Positions 8,122 to 16,973 of a stretch of DNA of 37,332 bases are shown here, in pieces (positions within the stretch are counted from its first letter, which is position 1; every line of letters starts with the position of its first letter). A program made the translations under genes and the position numbers. The DNA is from an uncultured Lachnospiraceae bacterium (GTDB lineage Bacteria; Bacillota; Clostridia; Lachnospirales; Lachnospiraceae), in contig CAJTPO010000047.1 in the NCBI GenBank assembly GCA_910578115.1, positions 1-37,332 on the forward strand. The letters run 5' to 3'. The notes beneath the pieces were generated by a model. The model was not told the DNA's origin, ran no database searches, and saw only the letters and a list, made by a program, of their open reading frames with translations.

Positions 8122-9138
8122 ATGATAGCGCATAAATCTTCTAAAAACAACCGCATTCTCAGCCTGTATGTCAGCCTGTGCGAGGGAAAGGTGATCAATA
8201 AATCAGAAGAAGCAAAAAGATTCAATGTAGACGAGCGCTCTATCCAGCGTGACATTGATGATATCCGGGCATTTCTGGATGAACAGAGAACAGGAGACTT
8301 TGCAGACAACCGCACGATAGAATATGACCGCAGTAAAAAGGGGTTTATCATGGCCGGGGAGGAAGGGTCCCTGATGTCGAACAGTGAGATACTGGCGGTG
8401 AGTAAGATCCTGCTGGCGAGCCGTGCTTTTACCAAACGGGAGATAGGAAGTATCCTAAAGAAAATGATAGGAGGCTGTGTCCCGTTGAAAAACATGCAGC
8501 TGGTCAAGGAACTGCTTTCCAATGAGCGGTTCCATTATGTGGAGCTTCATCATAAAAGCTGTATTCAGGACAAGCTGTGGGAGCTGGGAGCGGATATCCA
8601 GGAACACAACCTGGTCGAGATCACTTATGCAAGGGCGGAGCATACAGAAGAGACGATTACACGCCTGATCGAGCCGATGGCACTTCTCTTTTCTGAGTAC
8701 TATTTCTATCTGAACGCATTTATTGTAGAAAGACAGGCTGATGGAAGCTGCAAGCACAAGTATAGTTACCCGGCTATTTTCCGCATTGACAGGATCAAGA
8801 CTTACAGTAAAGCGGGGGAGAAATTCCGGGTATCCTATGCAGACCGGTTTGAGGAGGGAGAATTCCGGAAACGGATCCAGTTCATGTATGCCGGGGAACT
8901 GATGCGAATTCAGTTGAGATTTTATGGAGAGAATCCGGAACCGGTGTTAGACAGACTGCCCACAGCGCGGATCATCGGGCAGAAAGACCACGAGTATACG
9001 ATCAGTGCGGAGGTGTATGGAAAGGGAATCGTCATGTGGCTGTTAAGCCAGGGAAATAAGATCGAGGTGCTGCGCCCGGAAAGCCTGCGGCAGGAGATCA
9101 AGCAGAAAGCAGAGGAGATATTAAAGCTGTACAGTTAA
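8122..9138 (+). CDS. WYL-domain HTH transcriptional regulator
   Basis: A 338-residue regulator. Residues about 5-55 form an HTH (NKSEEAKRFNVDERSIQRDIDD) typical of YafY/DeoR-type WYL proteins. The middle and C-terminal parts (about 150-335) match the WYL sensory domain and its C-terminal extension, with the IEPMALLFSEYYFYLNAF stretch as the WYL core. WYL regulators bind nucleic-acid or other ligands and often repress phage-defence operons (BrxR, CapW) or mobile elements. The start has AAAGGAGCG just upstream. The gene lies between the decayed helicase and a GTPase operon that begins after a terminator and a short palindrome, so it may control that operon, the upstream operon, or itself. Target is inference. 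Confidence 0.9.
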   Translation: MIAHKSSKNNRILSLYVSLCEGKVINKSEEAKRFNVDERSIQRDIDDIRAFLDEQRTGDFADNRTIEYDRSKKGFIMAGEEGSLMSNSEILAVSKILLASRAFTKREIGSILKKMIGGCVPLKNMQLVKELLSNERFHYVELHHKSCIQDKLWELGADIQEHNLVEITYARAEHTEETITRLIEPMALLFSEYYFYLNAFIVERQADGSCKHKYSYPAIFRIDRIKTYSKAGEKFRVSYADRFEEGEFRKRIQFMYAGELMRIQLRFYGENPEPVLDRLPTARIIGQKDHEYTISAEVYGKGIVMWLLSQGNKIEVLRPESLRQEIKQKAEEILKLYS

Positions 9139-9194
9139 ATGTATAAGTCGGATTATCTGAAATGATATATAATAAACAGGAATAGAGATAAGAG

Positions 9195-9221
9195 TCCCGG
9201 AGAAAATACTCCGGGATTTTT
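9195..9221 (+). terminator. Rho-independent terminator after WYL gene
   Basis: Perfect 8-bp stem TCCCGGAG (9195-9202) with CTCCGGGA (9209-9216), a 6-base loop, then TTTTT. It lies 57 bases after the WYL stop and separates that gene from the GTPase operon. Confidence 0.9.
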
Positions 9222-9248
9222 GTGTCTGAAGATAAAATATGCTGAGAG

Positions 9249-9280
9249 TGACAGGAAGTGTCATGCACATATTTTATACT
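9249..9280 (+). promoter_or_regulatory. Palindrome and -10-like box upstream of GTPase operon
   Basis: TGACA (9249-9253) and TGTCA (9259-9263) form an inverted repeat with a 5-base spacer. A TATACT -10-like box follows at 9275-9280; the -35 position for a 17-base spacer falls inside the palindrome and is poor. This arrangement suits an operator that covers a promoter, and the WYL regulator next door is the natural candidate to bind it. Binding is inference. Confidence 0.4.
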
Positions 9281-9329
9281 TGCTTTAGAAATACCTGAAC
9301 AAAGGGTGGGAAAAGGGAAAGGAGACACT

Positions 9330-10403
9330 ATGTTTGGAGGTCTGATTAATGCAGCAGAAAAAGAAGATAAGGATATTCTTATGAAGGAAAGCATGGATGA
9401 TATCTGTGAAGCTCTGGAAAAGGAAATCCTGAAAAGCGATGCCGCCGATGAGGTGAAGCAGGACATGTTGATCCGGCTTAGAAAGCTGTGTGGTACAGAG
9501 ACCAACATCATGCTGGTTGGCGCCACCGGATGTGGAAAGAGTTCTACGATCAACGCGTTGTTTTCCTGCAACCGGCAGGAGGAATATGTGGAAGCTGCCA
9601 AAGTCGGCAGCAGAGCAGATCCGGAGACAAGAGATATCGAGAGGTACAGGATCGGCAACCTGATCCTCTGGGACACTCCGGGACTTGGCGATGGGACGGA
9701 GATCGATGCGCACCACAGGGAAGTGATCACGGAGTTACTGCAGGAAGTGGATGAGGGAGAGGAGGGAGAAAAGACTGCCCTGATCGATCTGGTACTGGTC
9801 ATCCTGGATGGCTCTACAAGGGATCTTGGGACATCTTACCAGATATTGAATGAAGTGATCATTCCGGAACTGGGAGACGATACAGGATGCATCTTAATTG
9901 CCTTGAACCAGGCGGACATTGCCATGAAGACAGGCAGGCACTGGGACTATGAAAAGAATGAGCCTGATGATACGCTCAAAGCATTTTTGGAGGATAAGGT
10001 AACATCCATACGGACGCGTATCAAAGAGGACACCGGACTGGATATCACACCTGTCTATTATTGCGCGGGTTACAAAGAAGAGTCTGGCGATGTGGTTTAT
10101 CCTTACAATCTGTCAAAACTTCTTTATTACATATTAAACTCGCTTCCGGTGGAAAAGAGAGCGGCAGTTTTTGGCGGATTGAATACTGACGCAGAGCAAT
10201 ATGAATACAACGATGACGACATGGACTATAACGAGGGTGTGGTGGCGAGTGCCGACAGCATGGCTGATTATGTGGCGGAAGGGATCAACAATGGGGCAGT
10301 CGCAGGTTTCTGTATCCTTGGAGCACCGGGAGCAGCAGTCGGGATGGCGGTCGGCGCATTTGTCGGAGGCATCAAGGGCATTCTGAGCCATATTTTCTGG
10401 TAG
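9330..10403 (+). CDS. YfjP/HSR1-type GTPase with glycine-zipper tail
   Basis: A 357-residue GTPase when started at 9330, where AAAGGAGAC sits at good spacing; an in-frame ATG at 9258 lacks a ribosome site and falls inside the palindrome. Motifs are P-loop GATGCGKS (64-71), DTPGLGDG (115-122) and G4 NQAD (193-196), the pattern of the 50S-binding-like/YfjP GTPases found on prophages and genomic islands. The last 35 residues are a glycine/alanine zipper (GAPGAAVGMAVGAFVGG) that could insert in a membrane. It heads an operon with two unknown genes and two zinc-ribbon proteins. In vivo role of this family is poorly known; a membrane-associated GTPase linked to stress or phage response is plausible. 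Confidence 0.88.
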   Translation: MFGGLINAAEKEDKDILMKESMDDICEALEKEILKSDAADEVKQDMLIRLRKLCGTETNIMLVGATGCGKSSTINALFSCNRQEEYVEAAKVGSRADPETRDIERYRIGNLILWDTPGLGDGTEIDAHHREVITELLQEVDEGEEGEKTALIDLVLVILDGSTRDLGTSYQILNEVIIPELGDDTGCILIALNQADIAMKTGRHWDYEKNEPDDTLKAFLEDKVTSIRTRIKEDTGLDITPVYYCAGYKEESGDVVYPYNLSKLLYYILNSLPVEKRAAVFGGLNTDAEQYEYNDDDMDYNEGVVASADSMADYVAEGINNGAVAGFCILGAPGAAVGMAVGAFVGGIKGILSHIFW

Positions 10404-10517
10404 CAGCGGATTTCCGGCAACAAGATAGAGCATAAACATAACCGGTGACAGGTATGGCTATAAGAAGATAAATATTTTAGCCGTAAATACATGGCAGAAA
10501 AGAGGAGGAAGAGACAA

Positions 10518-10868
10518 ATGTTATTTAATTTATTAATGGGAGCTATGGACACAGCGATTGACGCATTAGAATTTGGGCCGGTGAAAGCGGCCAGGATCAA
10601 CACAAGTTTTTGTCCGCAGGCGGAAAGGGATTATATCAGGCTGGACAGGGAGACAAAAGAGGCATTAGACAGAGCTTGTGAAGAGCCAGAAGAAATGAAG
10701 GCAGAAGAAAAGGAGCCGGAAGAGGATATTTCCCCGGTGCATGTGGATGACATTGTCCAGCACATGGAGGGGGTGATAAAAAATATTTTTTCTCCATCAG
10801 ATAACCGCAGAATGGCGGGTGTCTGGCAGCTGAATGAAGAAGAGATGGAGGACGGGCAGCATATGTGA
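10518..10868 (+). CDS. Hypothetical acidic protein
   Basis: Unrecognised protein of 116 residues. The start at 10518 is preferred over an upstream in-frame ATG at 10491 because AGGAGG at 10503-10508 is spaced 9 bases from it. The N-terminus (LFNLLMGAMDTAIDALEF) is amphipathic; the middle is very rich in glutamate, and the end again resembles a helix. No signal peptide, cysteine motif or known domain is visible. It is the second gene of the GTPase operon, 114 bases after the GTPase stop, so it may be a small partner of that protein. Confidence 0.65.
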   Translation: MLFNLLMGAMDTAIDALEFGPVKAARINTSFCPQAERDYIRLDRETKEALDRACEEPEEMKAEEKEPEEDISPVHVDDIVQHMEGVIKNIFSPSDNRRMAGVWQLNEEEMEDGQHM

Positions 10869-10924
10869 TCCTTTACGAGGATTAATAGATACGCACAAAA
10901 AGAACAGAAGAGAAGGGAAATGTT

Positions 10925-11635
10925 ATGTATAATCTGTTAAGATTTATAGATTCCCCGGATATCAGGGAGTACAACAAAGATACATATTTTACACCGGCGG
11001 AGTGGGCAGTGCTGATCGGGATGAGCTGCAGGCAGACGATGGAAGAAAAGACAGAAGCCCTGCAGTATCTTCTGGATCATTTTGATGAGGAAGCATTTAT
11101 GGAGGAGAGCAGAAATATCGAACCTCGGATGCCGCCTGATCATATCGTGTTGCCCTCTAAAGAGATGACCGCCAGGACAGTGCAGTTATGGCAGGAGATA
11201 CTGACGGACAGATACAACAGTGAGGGATTTCTGTATGCAGTAAAGTATGCAGAGAAAACAGAAGACGGGCACGATGATATATCAGATTACATCTTCTTTT
11301 CCGGATATGAAAAGGCATATGCGTATCTTGAACGTGAGAAACGGGTGTATCAAGAAGATGAAGATATGCGTGATATAGAGAGGACGGGCAGGATGTATCG
11401 GATCAAACTGGATGAAAAGGGACATCGCAGCGATAATGGTGACTGCTATCTATTTGATACGGATCTGCGGATCATAGATGTCCTGCCGTCTGTGGAAAGA
11501 GATTCTCTGTATGAGAATGGCAGGTGCATTCCATTGTTAAATGAGTATGAGTACCGGGTTTATGTACCGTTTCCATATCAGGCAGGGAATATCGTAAAAG
11601 CCGGGATCATTATGTCACGAAACTTATCATGGTAG
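10925..11635 (+). CDS. Hypothetical cytoplasmic protein
   Basis: Unrecognised protein of 236 residues. It is soluble-looking, with no signal peptide or membrane helix, and has a mixed helix/strand composition with many charged residues. GAAGGGAAA upstream of the ATG at 10925 supports the start. It is 56 bases after the acidic protein gene and 73 bases before the first zinc-ribbon gene, all on the same strand, so it belongs to the GTPase operon. Nothing in the sequence identifies an enzyme family. Confidence 0.7.
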   Translation: MYNLLRFIDSPDIREYNKDTYFTPAEWAVLIGMSCRQTMEEKTEALQYLLDHFDEEAFMEESRNIEPRMPPDHIVLPSKEMTARTVQLWQEILTDRYNSEGFLYAVKYAEKTEDGHDDISDYIFFSGYEKAYAYLEREKRVYQEDEDMRDIERTGRMYRIKLDEKGHRSDNGDCYLFDTDLRIIDVLPSVERDSLYENGRCIPLLNEYEYRVYVPFPYQAGNIVKAGIIMSRNLSW

Positions 11636-11708
11636 GATCTTTGATGACTGGAAAAGAGCGGTGCCAGACCGTCCGATAAAAATTATACAAAGAAGAGGGA
11701 GGTTAGTA

Positions 11709-12755
11709 ATGTTTTGTCAAAAGTGTGGGAAGCAGATTGAAGAAGGAAGTCAGTTCTGCCAGTATTGCGGGGTAAAAAATACAGCAGAGCCGGAAGTGGT
11801 GAAACAGGACGTTCCTGTCAAAAAGGAGAAGGTGAAGCGAAACAGGAAAAGAATGCCGGTTATCATCATAGCTGTATTAGTACTGATGATCCTGGGAGGA
11901 GTGATGTTTTCAGAAGGAGATGAATCTGCAGATACATCTCCTCACAATACAGAACGCATGAAAGATCTGGCTTTGTATGCAGACTATACAGAGGAAGAGC
12001 TGGTGCAGGAACTTGGTTATAAGAAAAACGAATTTGGTATGTATCCGGAAGAAACACATATAAATTTTCTCTTTACAGATGGAAAGATCTATATGATCAG
12101 GATCGACAGACCGGAAGATACCGGAATATCACTCTGGGGTGTAAATCTGAAGAACTCAATCGAAGAAGCAGATGCGGTTTTGGTAAGCAAAGGCTTTAGC
12201 TGTGAGGGATCTTTTGAAAGTGCGGAGCTATCCAAAGATGGTTCACTTGAAACCGTGGAGGTTACGGTAATTTCGTATATAGAAAGTGCAACGGGCTATC
12301 CATATTTTATCAGTACTGATGAGGATGGAAAGATTATTTCGTTATCTTACGCAATGGAAGCGGAGGAGCCGGTCTATGCGGAAGAAGTATTTGAGCCGGA
12401 GGAAGAAAGCAGGGATTTTGCAGCAGGGACTTTGACATACGGAGCCTATTCTTTTGACGATGGAACCGGGACAACAGGAACCGCAGAAGTTGGATTTTAT
12501 ACGGATATGGACGGCGATTATATATACATAGAATGTTGGAGAAATGACCGTGAGATTGTTTGTTTTACAGGAATTCTGGAAACGGTCGGGGAAAGCTGTT
12601 ATGCATACTGCGAAGAAATTAACACAGGTATTATTGTTACTTTTGTGGATGATGGGTTATATGTGCAGATAGATGAATCTACTTTCACCGGAATAGATGA
12701 TATGGCAGGATTTTATAGTCTTGACAGTGTTTTAAATCTGAATGAAGTGGGATAG
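11709..12755 (+). CDS. Zinc-ribbon single-pass membrane protein
   Basis: A 348-residue protein. The N-terminal zinc ribbon CxxC...CxxC (MFCQKCGKQIEEGSQFCQYCG) is followed by a lysine/arginine-rich stretch and one transmembrane helix (PVIIIAVLVLMILGGVMF, about residues 53-70). The remaining 270 residues, which contain acidic, beta-rich segments, are predicted outside the cell. The start at 11709 has GGGAGG just upstream and begins exactly at the ribbon; an earlier in-frame start at 11661 would add 16 unsupported residues. This architecture is common in Lachnospiraceae, usually with unknown function. Fourth gene of the GTPase operon; its neighbour downstream starts with the same ribbon type. 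Confidence 0.82.
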   Translation: MFCQKCGKQIEEGSQFCQYCGVKNTAEPEVVKQDVPVKKEKVKRNRKRMPVIIIAVLVLMILGGVMFSEGDESADTSPHNTERMKDLALYADYTEEELVQELGYKKNEFGMYPEETHINFLFTDGKIYMIRIDRPEDTGISLWGVNLKNSIEEADAVLVSKGFSCEGSFESAELSKDGSLETVEVTVISYIESATGYPYFISTDEDGKIISLSYAMEAEEPVYAEEVFEPEEESRDFAAGTLTYGAYSFDDGTGTTGTAEVGFYTDMDGDYIYIECWRNDREIVCFTGILETVGESCYAYCEEINTGIIVTFVDDGLYVQIDESTFTGIDDMAGFYSLDSVLNLNEVG

Positions 12756-12881
12756 TGCAAAAAGATCAAGAAACTCCAAAGTGTCAGAAATACATGAACG
12801 TGCAGGTATGAAGTGGTACGCTTTGGAAGCGCGATGGAAAATGTGTTACGGAAAAGATGAGATTATGAAGGAGATGAAAAA

Positions 12882-13721
12882 ATGTTTTGTAAGAAGTGTG
12901 GAAAGGAATTAGCTGAGGAAGCAATATTCTGTCCTGTCTGTGGGACAAGGAAGGTGGAAATTCCGGACGGGAACAGCTTTCAGGATGCAGGTACAGATCC
13001 GGGCAGGATTGCGGCAGATGCAGAAGAGAAGTCAGGGGATTTAAAGTCAGATAAAAAGGAATCCGGTACAAATATTATTTCCAGGATATGGAACAGCCGG
13101 TTATTCTTGATGATAGCAGTAAAGTTCGGAAATGTACTTGAAATACTGGAAGGTGTCATCGGTCTTATATTGTCCAGATTTTTGTTCAAGGAGGGCGGTT
13201 TCTTGGGAATTGCATTTGGAATTCTTTTTGCTCTCGGCGGAATAGGCAGCTGTATCAGTGGTGTAATGTCATTATTATCCCGCTGGAAAAACAGCAGTGA
13301 GGATGAGACACTGGATGAGATCAGCATCAATAAGAAAAAAAGAAATCTGTGTATAGGAGTAGCAGGAATCGTGATCGTTCTGGTTGTACTTAAAAATACC
13401 GGCGGCGGGACATATTCTGTTGTAAAGGCTATTTCATTTGACAATATAGGATCGGAGACGATCGGGGAGATTGTAGACGAAAATATAAAGAGTCCGGAAT
13501 GGTCGCAGAAGAAGTTGGACAACAGTTCTAAACTGGTATATGTGGAAGGGTATTGCCCAAGATATGGAGAAACGATCAGGATTGAGTTTTACTACGAAAA
13601 ATTAAAAGACGGTTCCTATGAAGTGACATTGAATGGAATGTACTGGCCGGACAGTGGGGAAGAATTTGATACACTTGAGACTGCTGTAGCGTGGGCGGCG
13701 CTGTATGGTTACAGTGAATGA
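12882..13721 (+). CDS. Zinc-ribbon multi-pass membrane protein
   Basis: A 279-residue protein starting with a zinc ribbon (MFCKKCGKELAEEAIFCPVCG) close in sequence to that of the preceding gene. Two or three hydrophobic segments follow: about 98-135 (FLGIAFGILFALGGIGSCISG) and about 155-172 (CIGVAGIVIVLVVL). The C-terminal 100 residues form a soluble domain that ends YSE. The start has GAAGGAGATG upstream. It is the last gene of the GTPase operon, 126 bases after the previous one, and is followed by a hairpin terminator. Function unknown; the two ribbon proteins may form a membrane complex. Confidence 0.82.
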   Translation: MFCKKCGKELAEEAIFCPVCGTRKVEIPDGNSFQDAGTDPGRIAADAEEKSGDLKSDKKESGTNIISRIWNSRLFLMIAVKFGNVLEILEGVIGLILSRFLFKEGGFLGIAFGILFALGGIGSCISGVMSLLSRWKNSSEDETLDEISINKKKRNLCIGVAGIVIVLVVLKNTGGGTYSVVKAISFDNIGSETIGEIVDENIKSPEWSQKKLDNSSKLVYVEGYCPRYGETIRIEFYYEKLKDGSYEVTLNGMYWPDSGEEFDTLETAVAWAALYGYSE

Positions 13722-13859
13722 TTTTTAAAGTTTCCTGCATAAAAATCTAATTTGGTGACTGTTATTATTCCCGCGAGCAATGAGCCAGGTTGGTATGCCG
13801 GGGGATTTCAGCCCAGTCAAAAAATAAATGTATGCATGAAAGAAAAGATATATATGAGG

Positions 13860-13884
13860 AAGAGACCGCAGCGGTCTCTTCTTT
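13860..13884 (+). terminator. Hairpin terminator after zinc-ribbon gene
   Basis: Stem AAGAGACC (13860-13867) with GGTCTCTT (13873-13880) and loop GCAGC, followed by CTTT. The arms can pair further into the loop. It lies about 140 bases after the operon's last stop and is the best candidate for its end. Confidence 0.7.
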
Positions 13885-13902
13885 ATTATGTTGCAGAGCC
13901 AG

Positions 13903-14100
13903 ATGACTATATCAGAAGCAGACCATGTCCTGATGTATGGAGTCCTGCTCCTGCCGGATGACTGTGACCATGACTATGAGCCATATAAAAAGATGGTACA
14001 TGCAGGCAATACAACACAGGTGGATCCAGAAGAGATTCTGTCATTTAACTTATACCGTTATGACAGGCATAAAGCGGAGATCGAGGAGACAGCTGTGTGA
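13903..14100 (+). CDS. Possible small acidic protein, unrecognised
   Basis: An open frame of 65 residues (MTISEADHVLMYGVLLLPDD... ending EIEETAV), acidic and protein-like in composition, but no ribosome binding site precedes the ATG and I do not recognise the family. It could be the remnant of a larger gene. The neighbouring DNA looks non-coding. Confidence 0.25.
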   Translation: MTISEADHVLMYGVLLLPDDCDHDYEPYKKMVHAGNTTQVDPEEILSFNLYRYDRHKAEIEETAV

Positions 14101-14612
14101 TCGACGGCCGGCAGATACAGCCATACATGGTATTCTTTGGCCCCGGTTCTTTAGCGGCCCTTGCCTGTCCGATTTCCTTTGCGGGTTTCACTGCCTGTAC
14201 TTTGAGGAGATGAATTTTTTCATATATTCATAATATTGATGTATATCAAAATGGAATATCGTGCGATCTTTTCTCACCTATGCAGTACGCAGACGGTACC
14301 TGTGAGAAACAGATTGATACGGTTGAGGCTGTAACAGACGTTTTTGCAGGAAAGTTGAATCTGGGTTCCAGGCAACATGCAGTACTCCGAGGTCATCCAC
14401 TGAAAATCACATCATTTGAAGAACAAAGTGATATGAAAAAGAAAGAAAGGCCGAAACGGAATACTTGCAGGGTACAAAGGAACGTTTTTTCAGAAGTAGA
14501 GGGTTTTGGTTTTTAATTCTATTTCGGCAGGAATGAACGTTTTATACGGGGTTAAAGTGTAAAATGATGCATAAACTGTAAGAAGAATTTGTGATTTTTT
14601 ATGGAGGGCAGT
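14101..14612. other. Stretch with no convincing gene
   Basis: About 500 bases before the recombinase micro-ORF. Short open frames occur (such as 14280-14516), but they lack ribosome sites and recognisable protein sequence. I see no RNA gene or clear repeat here. The stretch resembles decayed island DNA. Confidence 0.5.
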
Positions 14613-14738
14613 ATGACGAAAGAAACCAAAGACATTATAACCGAAATATCGCTTATCTTAGTGCGTGAAAACCAGATTACATCCAGCGAACAGATCCGCA
14701 TGCTGGAATTACTCAGGAGCGAGAAGATAGAGCGTTGA
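14613..14738 (+). CDS. Recombinase-associated micro-ORF (41 aa)
   Basis: A 41-residue protein (MTKETKDIITEISLILVREN... ending EKIER) with a good GGAGGG site 4-10 bases upstream of the ATG. It lies 123 bases before the large serine recombinase. The helical pattern EISLILVR followed by SSEQIRMLELL is echoed in the small ORF just upstream of the second serine recombinase in this window (27437-27622, EFSLIYIR then SEKEQIAVLDEL). The shared pattern and position suggest a true gene family that travels with these recombinases, perhaps a directionality or assembly factor (inference). Confidence 0.6.
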   Translation: MTKETKDIITEISLILVRENQITSSEQIRMLELLRSEKIER

Positions 14739-14861
14739 TGAACGATCACCTGAGTTTTCTGCAAACAGTGCAGCAGGAGAAATTCTGCTGCGCTGTTTGT
14801 ACAGAAATGGCGAAATGTTATTTCGACAATATATATATAAAATCAAGAAAGAAGGAACCCT

Positions 14862-16715
14862 GTGGAGAAACTGCGTGCAGTCATATATAATCGTTGCAGC
14901 ACTGAGGAGGAATCCCAGAAAGATGCATTGATCAAACAGGTCCAGGAATCAAAAAACTGCATTGCAGAACAGGGCTGGGCACTGGTTGACGCTTATGTGG
15001 AAGCAAAAAGCGGCACAACGATAAAAGGCCGGAATGAATATAACCGTCTGTTTCAAGATCTGGAAACTGACAAATTTGATATTATCGTTATCAAGAGTCA
15101 GGACAGACTCATGCGCAACACCAGGGATTGGTATCTGTTCCTTGACCGGATGCAGCGGAATCGGAAACGTCTCTACATGTATCTCGATCATAAGTTTTAC
15201 ACACCCGATGACGCACTGATCACTGGTATCAAGGCGATCCTTGCAGAAGAGTACAGCCGCGAGCTGAGTAAGAAGATCAATAATGCTCACCGCAACCGGC
15301 AGAAGGAAGGAAAGCATTTCATATTAACGAATCAGACCTACGGATACCGCAAAATATCGGATAAAGGTATAGAAATTGACGAACAGGAAGCCGGGATGAT
15401 AAAAATGATCTTCGAACTTTCAGCTAACGGTTACGGAACACACTGCAGCGCAGAGATTCTCTATCGGAATGGCTATTGTAACCGAAGCGGAAAGATGATA
15501 AGCCCTTCTCTGATCAGAAATATTATCAGAAACCCTATCTACAAGGGGACAGTCATCCAGAACAGACAGCATTATGATTTTGAGAGCAAGCGGATCTATA
15601 AGAACCCTGAGACAGAGTGGATCGTACATGAAAACGTCATACCGGCTATTATTGATGCAGATCTGTTTGAGCGGGCGAATCAAGGGCTGGATAACAGAAG
15701 ACAGGAGGGCAACAAAGGCGGAGTCTATAGAAAAGGAAGCAATCCCGGTAAGTATGATCTTACCGGGAAGATAGTCTGCGGATTGTGTGGCAACCCATTT
15801 TACCGTACTGTGCGCCAGAATAAAAGCGGAAAAGTGACAGAATGGAAGTGTTGTAATTATCTGCAGAATGGAAGGAGGAAGAACCGGCTCAGGCGGGATC
15901 AGATCAGGAAAGTGGAGAGGGATGTAGAAACGGGATGTGATAATGTGCACCTGGATGAGAAGAAGCTGTATGAGATGATGGAGCAGTTATGCCGGAAAAA
16001 GTATCAGGATCTGGAACAGCAAAAGGATATTCTGCTAAAAAAGACAGTATCCCTTCTCAGGGATGCGCTTAAAGAGAATGACGCAGGATCAAAGAAAGGA
16101 GGCCTGGAATCTTCGTTGGAAAAATTATCCCGTCAGAAGAATTTCCTGCTGGATAAGCTGCTGGACGGTACAATCTCTGATACAGATTATAAAGCGAAAA
16201 ATTACGAGTTGACGGTTAAGATCGGACAGCTGAATGAAGAATTGAAGAATCTGGAAGACAGTATCTTACAAAATGCAAAGATGGAAGGCCGGATTGAAAT
16301 GATACGTGAAAGACTGGAAGGAGGTATCATAGAACAGGCGAAGATAGCGGATATGCTTGGAAACATTAGGAAGATCAGGATTTTTCCGGATCAGTTGGAA
16401 TTCTATTTTGATTCCTGGGCAGTCATGGGGCTGTCAGAAGAATCTGCTGCCTCCGGTGTCAGGGATGAAACCGATAAACTTACGGTGATCCATATGCCCC
16501 AGACATGCAGCACATCTCATCAACCGATGATAGATGCAGAGAAGCGCCGGATACTGGAACTGATGAAACAGAAACCTGAGATCACGGCCAAAGAAATTGC
16601 AAAAGATATGGAAGTAAATCTTTCTCTTATACATAGAAGAATCCGGGAATTGAAGTCGGAGGGAAGGATCAGATACAGTTCTCCGAATGGCCGGGGAGAA
16701 TGGCAGATCCTGTAA
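14862..16715 (+). CDS. Large serine recombinase with C-terminal winged helix
   Basis: A 617-residue site-specific recombinase starting with GTG (GAAGGAA upstream). The N-terminal resolvase domain has the YNRCSTEE motif with catalytic Ser13 and downstream residues RLMRNTRDW. A recombinase domain follows at about 150-250, then a zinc ribbon (CGLCG near residue 306 with later cysteines) and a long coiled coil (about 370-480), which is the standard order for large serine integrases. Unusually, the last 55 residues form an extra winged helix-turn-helix (ITAKEIAKDMEVNLSLIHRR, then GRIRYSSPNGRGEW). Such enzymes integrate or excise mobile elements or invert DNA. The neighbourhood holds only gene debris, so the element it once moved may be gone. 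Confidence 0.93.
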   Translation: MEKLRAVIYNRCSTEEESQKDALIKQVQESKNCIAEQGWALVDAYVEAKSGTTIKGRNEYNRLFQDLETDKFDIIVIKSQDRLMRNTRDWYLFLDRMQRNRKRLYMYLDHKFYTPDDALITGIKAILAEEYSRELSKKINNAHRNRQKEGKHFILTNQTYGYRKISDKGIEIDEQEAGMIKMIFELSANGYGTHCSAEILYRNGYCNRSGKMISPSLIRNIIRNPIYKGTVIQNRQHYDFESKRIYKNPETEWIVHENVIPAIIDADLFERANQGLDNRRQEGNKGGVYRKGSNPGKYDLTGKIVCGLCGNPFYRTVRQNKSGKVTEWKCCNYLQNGRRKNRLRRDQIRKVERDVETGCDNVHLDEKKLYEMMEQLCRKKYQDLEQQKDILLKKTVSLLRDALKENDAGSKKGGLESSLEKLSRQKNFLLDKLLDGTISDTDYKAKNYELTVKIGQLNEELKNLEDSILQNAKMEGRIEMIRERLEGGIIEQAKIADMLGNIRKIRIFPDQLEFYFDSWAVMGLSEESAASGVRDETDKLTVIHMPQTCSTSHQPMIDAEKRRILELMKQKPEITAKEIAKDMEVNLSLIHRRIRELKSEGRIRYSSPNGRGEWQIL

Positions 16716-16806
16716 TAAGGACGCAGCAGGATGAACGGTTGCCAGATACTTGAGGCCTTTCCGGATATAACCTGCTAATGGGAGCAAATATAAGGTATAC
16801 TGAAAC

Positions 16807-16843
16807 CAGACCAGAAAGCCTTTACCAATGGCTTTTTGGTCTG
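16807..16843 (+). terminator. Long hairpin after recombinase
   Basis: A 14-bp stem CAGACCAGAAAGCC (16807-16820) with GGCTTTTTGGTCTG (16830-16843), with one G-T pair and a 9-base loop. No T-tract follows on the plus strand, but its position 92 bases after the recombinase stop suits a transcription end. It could also be a recombination-related structure. Confidence 0.5.
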
Positions 16844-16973
16844 ATGAAACATTTTGTGTCATTGTTAACGAAGCGAAAGATATTACTTCCGGCTTTGCAA
16901 TAGATCCCGTATATGTGTTTGAAAAAACGATAGCAAAAAACAGGTATATTATCTACGATAGATACAGGGAAGG

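Noticed and set aside
9258..9330. Upstream start for the YfjP-type GTPase at 9258
   Set aside because: No ribosome site, and it lies within the palindrome and promoter region; the ATG at 9330 has AAAGGAGAC at good spacing.
13722..14612. Short open frames at 13752, 13937 and 14280
   Set aside because: No ribosome sites, no recognisable protein sequence and odd composition; probably chance frames in decayed DNA.
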